Assembly (NCBI RefSeq): GCF_000235565.1
Contig: NC_017527.1
Span: 1,488,001 to 1,552,000, forward strand
From: Methanothrix harundinacea 6Ac
GTDB lineage: Archaea; Halobacteriota; Methanosarcinia; Methanotrichales; Methanotrichaceae
DNA: 64,000 nucleotides
Direction of reading: 5' to 3'
Notes under the pieces: model-generated
Database searches by the model: none
The model's input: only the letters and a program-made list of their open reading frames with translations
Told to the model about the DNA's origin: nothing
Program-made: the position numbers and the translations under genes
Part shown: one piece after another, positions 1 through 8,033 of the stretch
Layout: every line of letters begins with the position of its first letter
Position numbering within the stretch: position 1 is the first letter of the stretch

Positions 1-2
1 TG

Positions 3-851
3 GATGGGAAGTTCGTCCCCGCTGAAGAGGCGGCGGTCTCGGTTTACGATCACGGCCTTCTGTACGGCGACGGGGTATTCGAGGGGATCAGGGCCTACAA
101 CGGTAGGGTTTTCAGGCTGGAGGAGCACGTCAAGAGGCTCTACGACTCCGCCAAGGCGATCATGCTGGAGATACCGATGACGGAGGAGGAGATGGCGGCC
201 GCGATCCGGGAGACCCTCCGAAAGAACGGCCTCTCGGACGCCTACATCCGTCCCCTCGTCACCCGGGGCGTCGGCGACCTGGGGCTCGACCCCAGGAAGT
301 GCGCAAAGCCGACGGTGATGATCATCTCCCAGAAGTGGGACGCCATGTACGGGGACCTCTACGACGTCGGCCTCACCGCCATCACCGTCACCGTCAGGAG
401 AAACTCCCCGGCGGCGCTTCCCCCCAACATAAAGTCCCTCAACTACCTCAACAACATCCTCGCCAAGATCGAGGCGAACGTCAAGGGCGGGAACGAGGCG
501 ATCTTCCTCGACGACGCCGGAAACATCTCCGAGGGGAGCGGCGACAACATCTTCGTCGTCAAGGACGGTGAGATCTCGACCCCCTACACCGCGAACAACC
601 TGAAGGGGATCACCAGGCTCGCCGTCATCGAGGTCGCCCTGGCCAGGGGGTACGGTGTGAAGGAGGCAAACCTCGGCCTCTTCGACCTCTACACCGCCGA
701 CGAGATCTTCGTCACCGGGACGGCGGCGGAGGTCGCCCCCGTCACCAAGATCGACGGGAGGGTGATAAGCGGCGGAAGGCCCGGCCCCGTCACAAAGGAT
801 CTGATGGAGGGGTTCAAGGAGATGACGATGACGACGGGAACCCCCATCTGA
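3..851 (+). CDS. ilvE: Branched-chain amino acid aminotransferase, 5'-truncated
   Basis: Class IV PLP aminotransferase that moves the amino group between glutamate and the branched-chain 2-oxo acids, the last step of Leu/Ile/Val synthesis in the cytoplasm. The open frame runs in from the window edge: before the first internal Met at 162 it already encodes typical IlvE N-terminal sequence ([18 protein letters not shown]). The likely PLP-binding Lys lies in IKSLNYLNN, followed by the [10 protein letters not shown] motif. About 280 residues are present, so only a short N-terminus is missing. The gene ends just before the convergent YjbQ-family gene. The family call is firm; substrate choice within the family is inferred. 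Confidence 0.93.
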   Translation, partial: DGKFVPAEEAAVSVYDHGLLYGDGVFEGIRAYNGRVFRLEEHVKRLYDSAKAIMLEIPMTEEEMAAAIRETLRKNGLSDAYIRPLVTRGVGDLGLDPRKCAKPTVMIISQKWDAMYGDLYDVGLTAITVTVRRNSPAALPPNIKSLNYLNNILAKIEANVKGGNEAIFLDDAGNISEGSGDNIFVVKDGEISTPYTANNLKGITRLAVIEVALARGYGVKEANLGLFDLYTADEIFVTGTAAEVAPVTKIDGRVISGGRPGPVTKDLMEGFKEMTMTTGTPI

Positions 852-884
852 CCCATCCCCGACGTCGAAAGATATGGGGCCGGA

Positions 885-1286
885 CTACCCCGGGAGGACC
901 CTGACGATGACGTTCCTCCGTCGGGGGCCGTCCAGCTCGACGAAGAGGACCCGTTGCCACGTCCCCAGGGCAAGACACCCTTCCTCGACGGGTATGGTCC
1001 GGCTGTTTCCTAAAAGGACGGCCTGGAGGTGGGCGTGGGCGTTCTCATCGATCCTATCGTGGAGGTACCCGTCCCCCGGAGGGGCGAGGGACATAAGCCT
1101 CCGGAGGAGGTCGGCGACGAGGCCGGTCTCGGCCTCGTTGATGACGATCCCGGTGGTGGTGTGGAGGGTGTAGACGAGGCAGATTCCCTCGGCGACGCCG
1201 CTCTCTCCCACGGCCTCGTTCACCTGGCGGGTTATGTCTATCACCTGAACCGGCTCATCCGTCTTTATCTCGAGCAAAGAGGTCAC
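885..1286 (-). CDS. YjbQ/UPF0047 family protein
   Basis: A 133-residue protein covering the whole YjbQ (UPF0047) family length. Family marks seen are YTLHTTTGIVINEAE near residue 40, HDRIDENAHAHLQAVLLG in the middle and EGCLALGTWQRVLFVELDG near the end, with the conserved His residues of the putative active site. Some bacterial members have weak thiamine-phosphate synthase activity, but the physiological role is not settled and none is assumed here. It is a single gene, convergent with ilvE; about 150 bases upstream carry no other gene. Confidence 0.88.
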   Translation of the reverse strand: MTSLLEIKTDEPVQVIDITRQVNEAVGESGVAEGICLVYTLHTTTGIVINEAETGLVADLLRRLMSLAPPGDGYLHDRIDENAHAHLQAVLLGNSRTIPVEEGCLALGTWQRVLFVELDGPRRRNVIVRVLPG

Positions 1287-1434
1287 CCCATCTGCAGAGG
1301 AGTTCTAAGCCCCGGCGGAATTTAAGCCGAACGGGCGGGGATCGCCGCGTATCCCTTATCCAAACCTCTTAGAGAGAGGGGGGCCCTTTCTCAGCTGACC
1401 CGCTTCCTCGAAAAAAATTATGGCCTGGCCCCTC

Positions 1435-2070
1435 CTAAAAGGCCGGCCCCTCGGAGAACCTCAGGGTCTTCTCCACCTCGAAGACCCCGGAGAAGGCCTC
1501 GTGCCCCTTCATGTCCTTATAGAAGATCTTGTGCCACCGGTAGTCGTTCTGCCAGGTGCCGTTGAAGCTCGTGGCGATGTCCATCCCCACCAGGTGGGCG
1601 GGGCTGGCTTCCCTCAGGGCCGCGGCCTCCGCGGGGTCGGAGGCCCGAGAGCCGGGGTCGGTGGAGGCGAAGTAGGTCTTCTGGACCCGCTCCATCTCCG
1701 TCACCTCGAAGGCCTCCTTCACCTCGGCGCCGATGCCGCCGTAGAAGGCCTTGGAGTGGATGAACTTCGCCCCCACCAGGGGGGTCTTGCCGGAGTAGCT
1801 CATCTTCACCTCCTCCAGGAGGTTGAGGGGGACGGAGGTGCCGTTCAGGGTCCCCCAGACGTCTCCGGCCCGGTTGGAGACGGCGCTCTTCTGGTCCATC
1901 TCCAGCCGGCCGTCTCCGTAGACGTAGGTGTAGTACTCCAGCCCCATCCTCCTGTCGACGACAGAGGTGCCCACCTCGAAGTAGCCGGTTCCCGATGCCC
2001 TGACCCTGTTGTAGAAGTCCTCGCTCTGGGCAGGCTCGGGGATCGCCGGATTTCCGGCAGCCCCTCCCAT
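1435..2070 (-). CDS. Exported hypothetical protein, start uncertain
   Basis: A 211-residue protein of unknown function, rich in aromatic residues and in beta-type sequence (YYTYVYGDG, KMSYSGKTPL). The first ATG in frame is at 2070. Upstream in the same frame, with no stop until 2154-2152, the sequence encodes a good signal-peptide core (ATFGAILLIAVLAMGGAAG), but that stretch has no ATG, GTG or TTG. A Shine-Dalgarno-like AAGGAG followed by TTG/GTG sits near 2130-2145 in the other frames. Either translation starts at 2070 without a full signal peptide, or a frameshift (real or a sequencing error) separates the start from the body. The 2071-2303 gap also holds the upstream region of the next gene. 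Confidence 0.6.
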   Translation of the reverse strand: MGGAAGNPAIPEPAQSEDFYNRVRASGTGYFEVGTSVVDRRMGLEYYTYVYGDGRLEMDQKSAVSNRAGDVWGTLNGTSVPLNLLEEVKMSYSGKTPLVGAKFIHSKAFYGGIGAEVKEAFEVTEMERVQKTYFASTDPGSRASDPAEAAALREASPAHLVGMDIATSFNGTWQNDYRWHKIFYKDMKGHEAFSGVFEVEKTLRFSEGPAF

Positions 2071-2303
2071 CGCCAGGACGGCGATGAGGAGGATCGCTCC
2101 AAAAGTAGCCCCCTTCGTCCCTCTCGCCCCACAATAGCTCCTTGCTCCACTCTATCGCTTATTAATTGAAATATGTGTCGTTTGAAGGGCCGGTCCGGAT
2201 GGCTTAAATCTCTCAAACCCAGATGGTGAGAGGCCAACCGAGAAATCCTGGCGGTGGAGAACGAAGGGAATAGAACGGCAGAGGGGGGATCCGAGGTGGT
2301 GGC

Positions 2304-3377
2304 TTGAAGATCGAGGTCTGGACCTGGGGGACGGGAGGGCCCTTCGGCAGGGAGCTGGGGGTCGGGGCGAATCGACGGCGAAGAGGGCATACGGCGACCT
2401 CGATCGTCATCCCGGCCGGCGAGGCTGGAGGCGCCCCCGGCGCCCACATCCTCATCGACGCTGGGGCCCCCGTCGTCGAGCGGATGATCGAGGCGGGGGT
2501 CACCGCCCCAGACCTCCTCTTCCTCACCCACCCCCACTTCGACCACGTATCAGACCTCGACAGGCTTGCCAACAGCAGGATGAGGGGCCTGATGGTCCGG
2601 TCGGGGGTGAGGGATTTTGAGAGGGCGGCGAAGCTCTTCGGCCCCCTGCCGGTGATCGGGACCGAGGACTGTCTCCACCACCCGGAGGACGGGGTCATGG
2701 GGAGGTTCGGCTACCTGGGCGGCCTCGTCTCCTGGAGGCCCCTATCGGATTACGACGTCTGGCAGAGGGTCCGGAGGCCCGACGGCGCCCTCCTTCCCCC
2801 GGAGTCCCGGGGAGAGGCGTTGATGCTGGCGGGGGCCAGCCGGAGGAGCGGGGGGGCGGTCGAAGGGGCACCGTCGGAGAGGGTCGGTCTTCCCGATCCC
2901 GGGTCGCTCTTCCCCTTCGAGATCAAGGCCCTCCCGGTCCGCCACTCGAAGCATTCCCCAGGCTCCTGCCTCTTCGTATTCAGGTTGGGCTTCGGTCCAG
3001 TCGGCAGTCCTGGCGGAGACGGCCCGAGGGTAAGGAGCGTCGTCATCTCCGGGGACTTCAAAACGATGGAGGAGGGGGTCCTCGAGAGCCCCGACCTCCG
3101 GGACCCCGCCTGCCTCGTCCTCGACGCGAATACCATCAAGGCCCCCGGAGATTATCATGCGAGCCTGGAGGAGGAGAGGGCCCTCATCGACCGATGGACC
3201 TCGGGGGAGGAGGAGGTCCTGGTCCTCTTTAACCACCTCTCCGGCTTCGGGGACTATCGGGGGGGGTTCTACGACCACGTCCCCGACGACGAGGAGTGGA
3301 GGGCGGCCGCGAGGTTTCCCACCAAGCCGAAGGTGACGGTCAGGATCGCCGAGGACGGGGAGTGCTATCGCATATGA
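2304..3377 (+). CDS. Metallo-beta-lactamase-fold hydrolase
   Basis: A 357-residue cytoplasmic protein of the metallo-beta-lactamase superfamily. The metal-binding motif THPHFDHVSDLDRL appears near residues 75-90, preceded by the typical HILIDAGAP strand; a later His (LPVRHSKHSPGSC) and Asp (VVISGDFKTME) complete the probable two-metal site. It has no beta-CASP or RNA-binding domain, so RNase Z or CPSF roles are not indicated; a phosphodiesterase-like or other hydrolase is possible. The chosen start is TTG behind a GAGGTGG Shine-Dalgarno sequence. An internal low-complexity segment around residues 150-200 is longer than in many relatives. Confidence 0.8.
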   Translation: MKIEVWTWGTGGPFGRELGVGANRRRRGHTATSIVIPAGEAGGAPGAHILIDAGAPVVERMIEAGVTAPDLLFLTHPHFDHVSDLDRLANSRMRGLMVRSGVRDFERAAKLFGPLPVIGTEDCLHHPEDGVMGRFGYLGGLVSWRPLSDYDVWQRVRRPDGALLPPESRGEALMLAGASRRSGGAVEGAPSERVGLPDPGSLFPFEIKALPVRHSKHSPGSCLFVFRLGFGPVGSPGGDGPRVRSVVISGDFKTMEEGVLESPDLRDPACLVLDANTIKAPGDYHASLEEERALIDRWTSGEEEVLVLFNHLSGFGDYRGGFYDHVPDDEEWRAAARFPTKPKVTVRIAEDGECYRI

Positions 3378-3414
3378 TCTCCGGGGATAGAAGCGCTACG
3401 GAGCCTTTAAGAAG

Positions 3415-4503
3415 ATGGCCGACTGTGGCCAATACCACGAGATCCGTCAGGGGGATGTCACCATCTTGAGAACTGAGCCGTTTCTGGTATTACTTACGGT
3501 CCTCCTCCTCGCCCAGGCGGCGAGCTCGAAAGAGGAGGCCGTCGACCTCGGACCCCACCGGGTCACCTTCAGCCTCCCCTCCTCCGTCGAATGCGCCCTA
3601 ACAGTGGCGGAGCCCTTGGAGGGGAGGACGCCCACCGGGATAGATTACATCGAGAGGTCGATAGACCTGGACTGCGGCGGGGGTCGGGCTTCGATCAGTT
3701 TGAGGGCGCATCAGAGCCCCGTCCCGGCGGGGGACGGGGTCGTCAGGGCCCTCAGCAAAAAGACCCCCTGGGGGATCGGGGTCGTGGGGGTGGAGACCGA
3801 GGCGAGGCTCGTCGACCGGCACACCGGATATCTGACGACCTTCTCTTTGGCGAGGGGGGGTGAGGTCTATCAGGCCGCCTACTGGCTAGATCGGCACCTG
3901 GCCCCCGGGGACTTCATGGGATCGACCTATTGCGTCATCTCCTCCAGCCTTCCCTGGACGGCGACCAAGGAGCTCCTCGACTCGATCCACCTCGAGGTGA
4001 AGGAGGAGGCGGCGAGGGCCTCGACGGTGGAGACGGTGGCGGTCGGTCCCTATCTGGTCTACTTCGACCTCGGGGGTCTCAGCTACACCGTCTTTACGGA
4101 GGGACCCCATGCCGGCGATCCTGAGCCGGGGGCGGAGAGGTACAGGGCCATCCTCGCAAGTGGGCAGCGGAGGGCGACGATCGAGATCGACGGCTACGAC
4201 GACTACAGGATGGTGAACCTGGAGACGGAGCGGCTCCTCGCCGAGGCCCACCTCCAGGCGAAGGGGTACACCAGGAACAACGGGTCGGTGTGGACGGTCG
4301 GGGGAGAGGCCGGCATCCTCGGCGTGGGGGAGGACGAGGACCACCAGATCCTCTTCGTCGCCATCTTCTGGCCAGGCCAGGTCGAGGCCGGGGAGGGAGT
4401 GCTCCTGGCGAGGACCAGGTGCGAGGTCGAGTCGAGCTTCTTGTGGAACGCGACGGAGATCCTCCTCGACACGATCAGGGTGGAGAGGATCGGGGAGGTT
4501 TGA
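3415..4503 (+). CDS. Secreted protein made of two related halves
   Basis: A 362-residue exported protein of unknown function. An N-terminal hydrophobic stretch (FLVLLTVLLLAQAASS) looks like a signal peptide; translation may begin at ATG 3415 or at a later TTG near 3466 that gives a more normal signal peptide. Two halves of about 150 residues resemble each other: each opens with a V-x-x-G-P/H-strand (VDLGPHRVTF and VAVGPYLVYF) and closes with the same pattern (LPWTATKELLDSIHLEV and FLWNATEILLDTIRVER), showing internal duplication. Each half carries one Cys near its end, possibly for a disulfide. Its stop codon overlaps the TTG start of the transglutaminase gene, so the two are translationally coupled and probably work together outside the cell. 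Confidence 0.75.
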   Translation: MADCGQYHEIRQGDVTILRTEPFLVLLTVLLLAQAASSKEEAVDLGPHRVTFSLPSSVECALTVAEPLEGRTPTGIDYIERSIDLDCGGGRASISLRAHQSPVPAGDGVVRALSKKTPWGIGVVGVETEARLVDRHTGYLTTFSLARGGEVYQAAYWLDRHLAPGDFMGSTYCVISSSLPWTATKELLDSIHLEVKEEAARASTVETVAVGPYLVYFDLGGLSYTVFTEGPHAGDPEPGAERYRAILASGQRRATIEIDGYDDYRMVNLETERLLAEAHLQAKGYTRNNGSVWTVGGEAGILGVGEDEDHQILFVAIFWPGQVEAGEGVLLARTRCEVESSFLWNATEILLDTIRVERIGEV

Positions 4504-6515
4504 TCGTTCTCGGACCTCGGGATTGGGGCGGGGCCGGCTTCCTGGCGGCTTTTCTCCTCCTTCTCCTCTCTTCTGCCGCGGCCTTCCAGGCTGAACCCTC
4601 GCCCCCGACCGTCGCCATCGCCAGGGTCGAGACTAACCCCCCCGGCTCCGACGGGGGCCGGGAGTGGGCGGAGCTCTTCAACGACGGCGCGTTAGACGCC
4701 GAGGTCGGGGGGTGGAGGATTTTGACCCGGACGGGGGAGGGGGTGACGATCCCCCCGGGGACGATCGTCCCTTCCCGGGCCCGCCTGAGGGTAGCCTTCG
4801 ATGGGGGCGAGGGCCCCTCCCTATCTGATGAGGGGGAGTCGATCTCCCTCCTCAATGAGTCCGCCAGGGCTGTCGACGAAACCCCACCCCTGAACGATTC
4901 GGAGAACTCCCACGGCGTATGGACGCGGCTCTCGGAGGAGGGGGATGCTCTAGTTGGAGGCTGGCGGTTTGAGCCCCTCTTTTCGCGGATCGACGACCAC
5001 GCCCTCCGGGCCCCCCCGGAGGCGGAGGTCTCCCTCGAAGATCTCGCCCGATACCTGGAGGCCCCGGCTAAAAACGACGAAGAGCGGGCCCGGGCGATCT
5101 ACCGGTGGGTCACCGACAGGATCGAATACGACGTCGAAGCCGCCATGATGGGAGGCGGCAGGGGCCGGACTCCCCAGGTGGTTTTAGAGGATCGTAGAGG
5201 GGTCTGCAGCGAGTACAGCGCCCTCTTCGAGAGGCTCTGCCAGCTATCCGGCCTGGAGGCGGAGGTGATCCGGGGGTATGGGAAGGGTTACGGCTACGCC
5301 GTCGGCTCTGGGATACCCCGCATCAGCAACCACGCCTGGAACGCCGTCAGGATCGACGGGACCTGGCGGCTCCTCGACTCCACCTGGGGGGCTGGCCACC
5401 TCGAACCCGGAGAGGGGTTCGTCGAGAGCTTCGAGGAGTTCTACTTCCTCACCCCCCCCGAGGATCTGGTCTGGACCCACCTCCCCGATGATTCCGCCTG
5501 GCAGCTTCTGGAGACGCCGATATCGAGGGAGGAGTTCGAGGCCCTCCCCTACGCGAAGCCCGCCCTCTTCAGGGACGATATCCAGATAGATAGTCCCCCC
5601 GGCGGAACGATCGAGGTCGAGGAGATCCCGACCGTCACTTTGTCGGCCCCCCCCGGGGTCTCTATCATCGCCGGGCTTCGGGACGGTTCGGGGACGGAGC
5701 TACCCGGCCGGTTCGTCCAGGTCCAGAGGTCCGGGGAAAAGATCCTGGTGAGGGCTGCCGCCCCCGGCCCCGGAGACTACACCCTCCGGATCTACTCGAG
5801 GAGGGGCGGCGGCGAGGGTGGGGATCAGAAAGTCTACGACTGGGCCCTAGACTATCGTATCGAGGCCGGGCCGGATGCTCCCGTTGAGACGGGGTTTCCC
5901 GTCGTCTGGGATCTCTTCTGGGATCTGGGCCTCGACTTCAAGAGCCATCCCCAGGGGCTGATCGAGGCGGGCTCGGAGCTCTCGGTAATCATCTCGGCCC
6001 CCGGGGACGTCCGCCTCCTGGCGAGGCTCCTGGACGGGGAGGGCCGGGAGCTCCCCGAGGAGAGGACGATCTCCCAGAGGGTGGTGGGTGAGGAGGGCGG
6101 ATACGGGGTGACGGCATCGTTCCCGAAGGCGGGGAACTACACCCTTCGAATCTACGCGAAGCGGGGAGGCGAAGCCGGCGGCGAGTACGCCTCCGTCGCC
6201 GAGTACTCGGTGGTGGCCTCCTCCGGGAGGGAGGAGGCCGTCTATCCCAGGACCACCGGATCCTTCGCCGAAGTCGGAGCTCTTCTCATCCGCCCCCTGG
6301 AGGGGAGGCTCGCCGCCGGGGAGGCGGTCGATTTCGAGGTCATCGTCCCCGGCGCCGAGGATGTGGCGGTGATCTCTGGGGGAGAGTGGATCCGTCTTTT
6401 CCGGGACGGGGAGATCTTCCGGGGATCGGCCTCTCCGGCGGGGGAGGTCCAGGTGGCGGCCCGGTTCGGAGGCGGGGCAGCCTATCAGGTCCTCCTCGTC
6501 TACTCCATCGTCTGA
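4500..6515 (+). CDS. Secreted lamin-tail plus transglutaminase-like protein
   Basis: A 671-residue exported protein. The start is placed at TTG 4500, which overlaps the upstream TGA and follows GGGGAGGT; this gives a clean signal peptide (FLAAFLLLLLSSAAAFQA). Order of parts: lamin-tail-like beta domain at about residues 40-160 (VETNPPGSDGGREWAELFN), then a transglutaminase-like domain with the triad visible as Cys236 (GVCSEYSALFE), His278 (NHAWNAV) and Asp293 (LLDSTWG), then two KY-type beta repeats each ending in YTLRIYSRRGG or YTLRIYAKRGG, and a last beta domain. The layout recalls kyphoscoliosis peptidase-like proteins. It may cross-link or cleave surface proteins; substrate unknown. The N-terminal domain links it to the three lamin-tail proteins at 44.7-46.6 kb. 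Confidence 0.82.
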   Translation: MIVLGPRDWGGAGFLAAFLLLLLSSAAAFQAEPSPPTVAIARVETNPPGSDGGREWAELFNDGALDAEVGGWRILTRTGEGVTIPPGTIVPSRARLRVAFDGGEGPSLSDEGESISLLNESARAVDETPPLNDSENSHGVWTRLSEEGDALVGGWRFEPLFSRIDDHALRAPPEAEVSLEDLARYLEAPAKNDEERARAIYRWVTDRIEYDVEAAMMGGGRGRTPQVVLEDRRGVCSEYSALFERLCQLSGLEAEVIRGYGKGYGYAVGSGIPRISNHAWNAVRIDGTWRLLDSTWGAGHLEPGEGFVESFEEFYFLTPPEDLVWTHLPDDSAWQLLETPISREEFEALPYAKPALFRDDIQIDSPPGGTIEVEEIPTVTLSAPPGVSIIAGLRDGSGTELPGRFVQVQRSGEKILVRAAAPGPGDYTLRIYSRRGGGEGGDQKVYDWALDYRIEAGPDAPVETGFPVVWDLFWDLGLDFKSHPQGLIEAGSELSVIISAPGDVRLLARLLDGEGRELPEERTISQRVVGEEGGYGVTASFPKAGNYTLRIYAKRGGEAGGEYASVAEYSVVASSGREEAVYPRTTGSFAEVGALLIRPLEGRLAAGEAVDFEVIVPGAEDVAVISGGEWIRLFRDGEIFRGSASPAGEVQVAARFGGGAAYQVLLVYSIV

Positions 6516-6596
6516 GGAGGGGTTCGGTACAGGTCTTCATCCGGAGGATGGATCAAGGGAGGATGCGAGAGATCGGCGGAGAAGGGGTGCTGAGGG

Positions 6597-7907
6597 ATGA
6601 GAAGAGAGGTTTGGGATGATGCTGGAGGTTCGGAGGTCGGGAGGGAGCGGGATCGGGGCGGCGGTCCCGGAGCCGGCAGGTTGAAGGAGCCGGAGGCTGA
6701 AGGTAGGGCGGCGGCGACGGACTCCATCGCCTCTGACCCCGTGGCGAGGGTCGCCCTCCTCTCCCTCCTCGTGAACCTATCCCTGGTCGGGATCAAGCTC
6801 CTCCTCTCGGAGATATCCGGAAGCCTCGCCCTCCGGGCCGACGCCGTCCACTCCGTCGTCGACGTCTTCGGATCGACGGCCCTGATCCTCGGGGTCGTCA
6901 TCTCCGGGAGGAGGAGCAAGAGCTTCCCCTACGGCCTCTACAAGGTGGAGAACCTCGTCGCCGTCGTCATCTCCCTCCTCCTCTTCCTCACCGCCTACGA
7001 GATCGGCCGGGAGGCGATGATGGGGACCGCCGCGGAGGCGGCCCCCGGCGGCTGGGTCCTCCTGGCGGTGGCGGCCCTCGTCCCCGTACCCCTCCTCTTC
7101 GGGAGCTACGAGGTGCGGGTCGGAAAAAAGCACAGCTCTCCGAGCCTCGTCGCCGACGGCCGCCAGTTCCGGGCCGACGTCCTCACCGAGCTCGTCGTCT
7201 TCGCCGCCCTGGCGGGGCAGCTAGTCGGCCTGCCTCTCGATAGAGTGGCCGCTGGGATCATCGCCGTCCTCATCATCAGGGCCGGCTGGGAGATCCTCGT
7301 CTCGGGGATGAGGGTCCTTCTGGACGCCTCCATCGACTCGGCGACCTTGAGGAGGATCGAGGCGACCATCGAGGCCCACCCCGAGGTCTCAATCGTGGAG
7401 GAGGTCCTGGGGAGAAACTCGGGGCGCTATCTATTCGTCGAGGCGAAGGTGGCCTTCCGGGTCACCGACCTCGCCCGGGCCCATCAGGCGAGCCAGCGGA
7501 TCGAGGGGGATATTAGGGAGGCGGTCCCCAACGTCGACCGGGTCCTGATCCACTACGAGCCGAAGCCAAAGGACCACATCCGTTACGCCGTCGCCCTGGC
7601 GGACCTGGGTGGAAAGGTGAGCCGCCACTTCGGGGAGTCCCCCTACTTCGCCCTCGTCGACTTCGACCTCAAAGGGCGGCGGGTGGAGGGGCAGACGATC
7701 ATATCAAACCCCTACCGAGAGCTGGAGAAGGGGAAGGGGCTGAAGGTGGCAGCCCTCCTCCTCGCCAAGAAGCCCGACGTCGTCGTCGCCGGCGAGAGCC
7801 TGGCGGGGAAGGGTCCCGGCTATGCCCTCGCCGAGGCGGGGGTTGAGACGGTGATGACGGAGGCGGCTGACCTGCAAGAGGTGGTGGCGGAGATGGGCGG
7901 AGCGTGA
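6597..7907 (+). CDS. CDF cation transporter fused to a NifX-like domain
   Basis: A 436-residue membrane protein. Residues about 45-240 form the six-helix cation diffusion facilitator domain, with the first metal motif in RADAVHSVVDVFG; the cytoplasmic CDF tail follows (RRIEATIEAHPEVSIVEEV). Residues about 320-436 form a dinitrogenase iron-molybdenum cofactor (NifX/NifB C-terminal) domain, recognisable by RHFGESPYFALVDFD. In the second membrane metal motif the usual His-x3-Asp appears as Gln-x3-Asp (DGRQFRADVLTE), so metal choice may differ from zinc. CDF pumps export divalent metals by proton exchange. The N-terminal 40 residues are low complexity, so the true start could be later than 6597. 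It runs alone. Confidence 0.87.
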   Translation: MRREVWDDAGGSEVGRERDRGGGPGAGRLKEPEAEGRAAATDSIASDPVARVALLSLLVNLSLVGIKLLLSEISGSLALRADAVHSVVDVFGSTALILGVVISGRRSKSFPYGLYKVENLVAVVISLLLFLTAYEIGREAMMGTAAEAAPGGWVLLAVAALVPVPLLFGSYEVRVGKKHSSPSLVADGRQFRADVLTELVVFAALAGQLVGLPLDRVAAGIIAVLIIRAGWEILVSGMRVLLDASIDSATLRRIEATIEAHPEVSIVEEVLGRNSGRYLFVEAKVAFRVTDLARAHQASQRIEGDIREAVPNVDRVLIHYEPKPKDHIRYAVALADLGGKVSRHFGESPYFALVDFDLKGRRVEGQTIISNPYRELEKGKGLKVAALLLAKKPDVVVAGESLAGKGPGYALAEAGVETVMTEAADLQEVVAEMGGA

Positions 7908-8033
7908 GAGTCGGTAACTGAAGGGTCAAAATGGAGGGTCAAAACCGGTGGCGTCTCCGGCAAAAGAGGCCTTGGGCGCGTGCGATAAATGAAAAGAGGC
8001 GGGGATTGAAGCGCCCCCGGCCCCAGCATCCTT

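Noticed and set aside
4290-4499. Longer N-terminus for the transglutaminase protein
   Set aside because: It would overlap the upstream gene by over 200 bases with Arg/Gly-rich shadow sequence; TTG 4500 gives a signal peptide and stop-start coupling.
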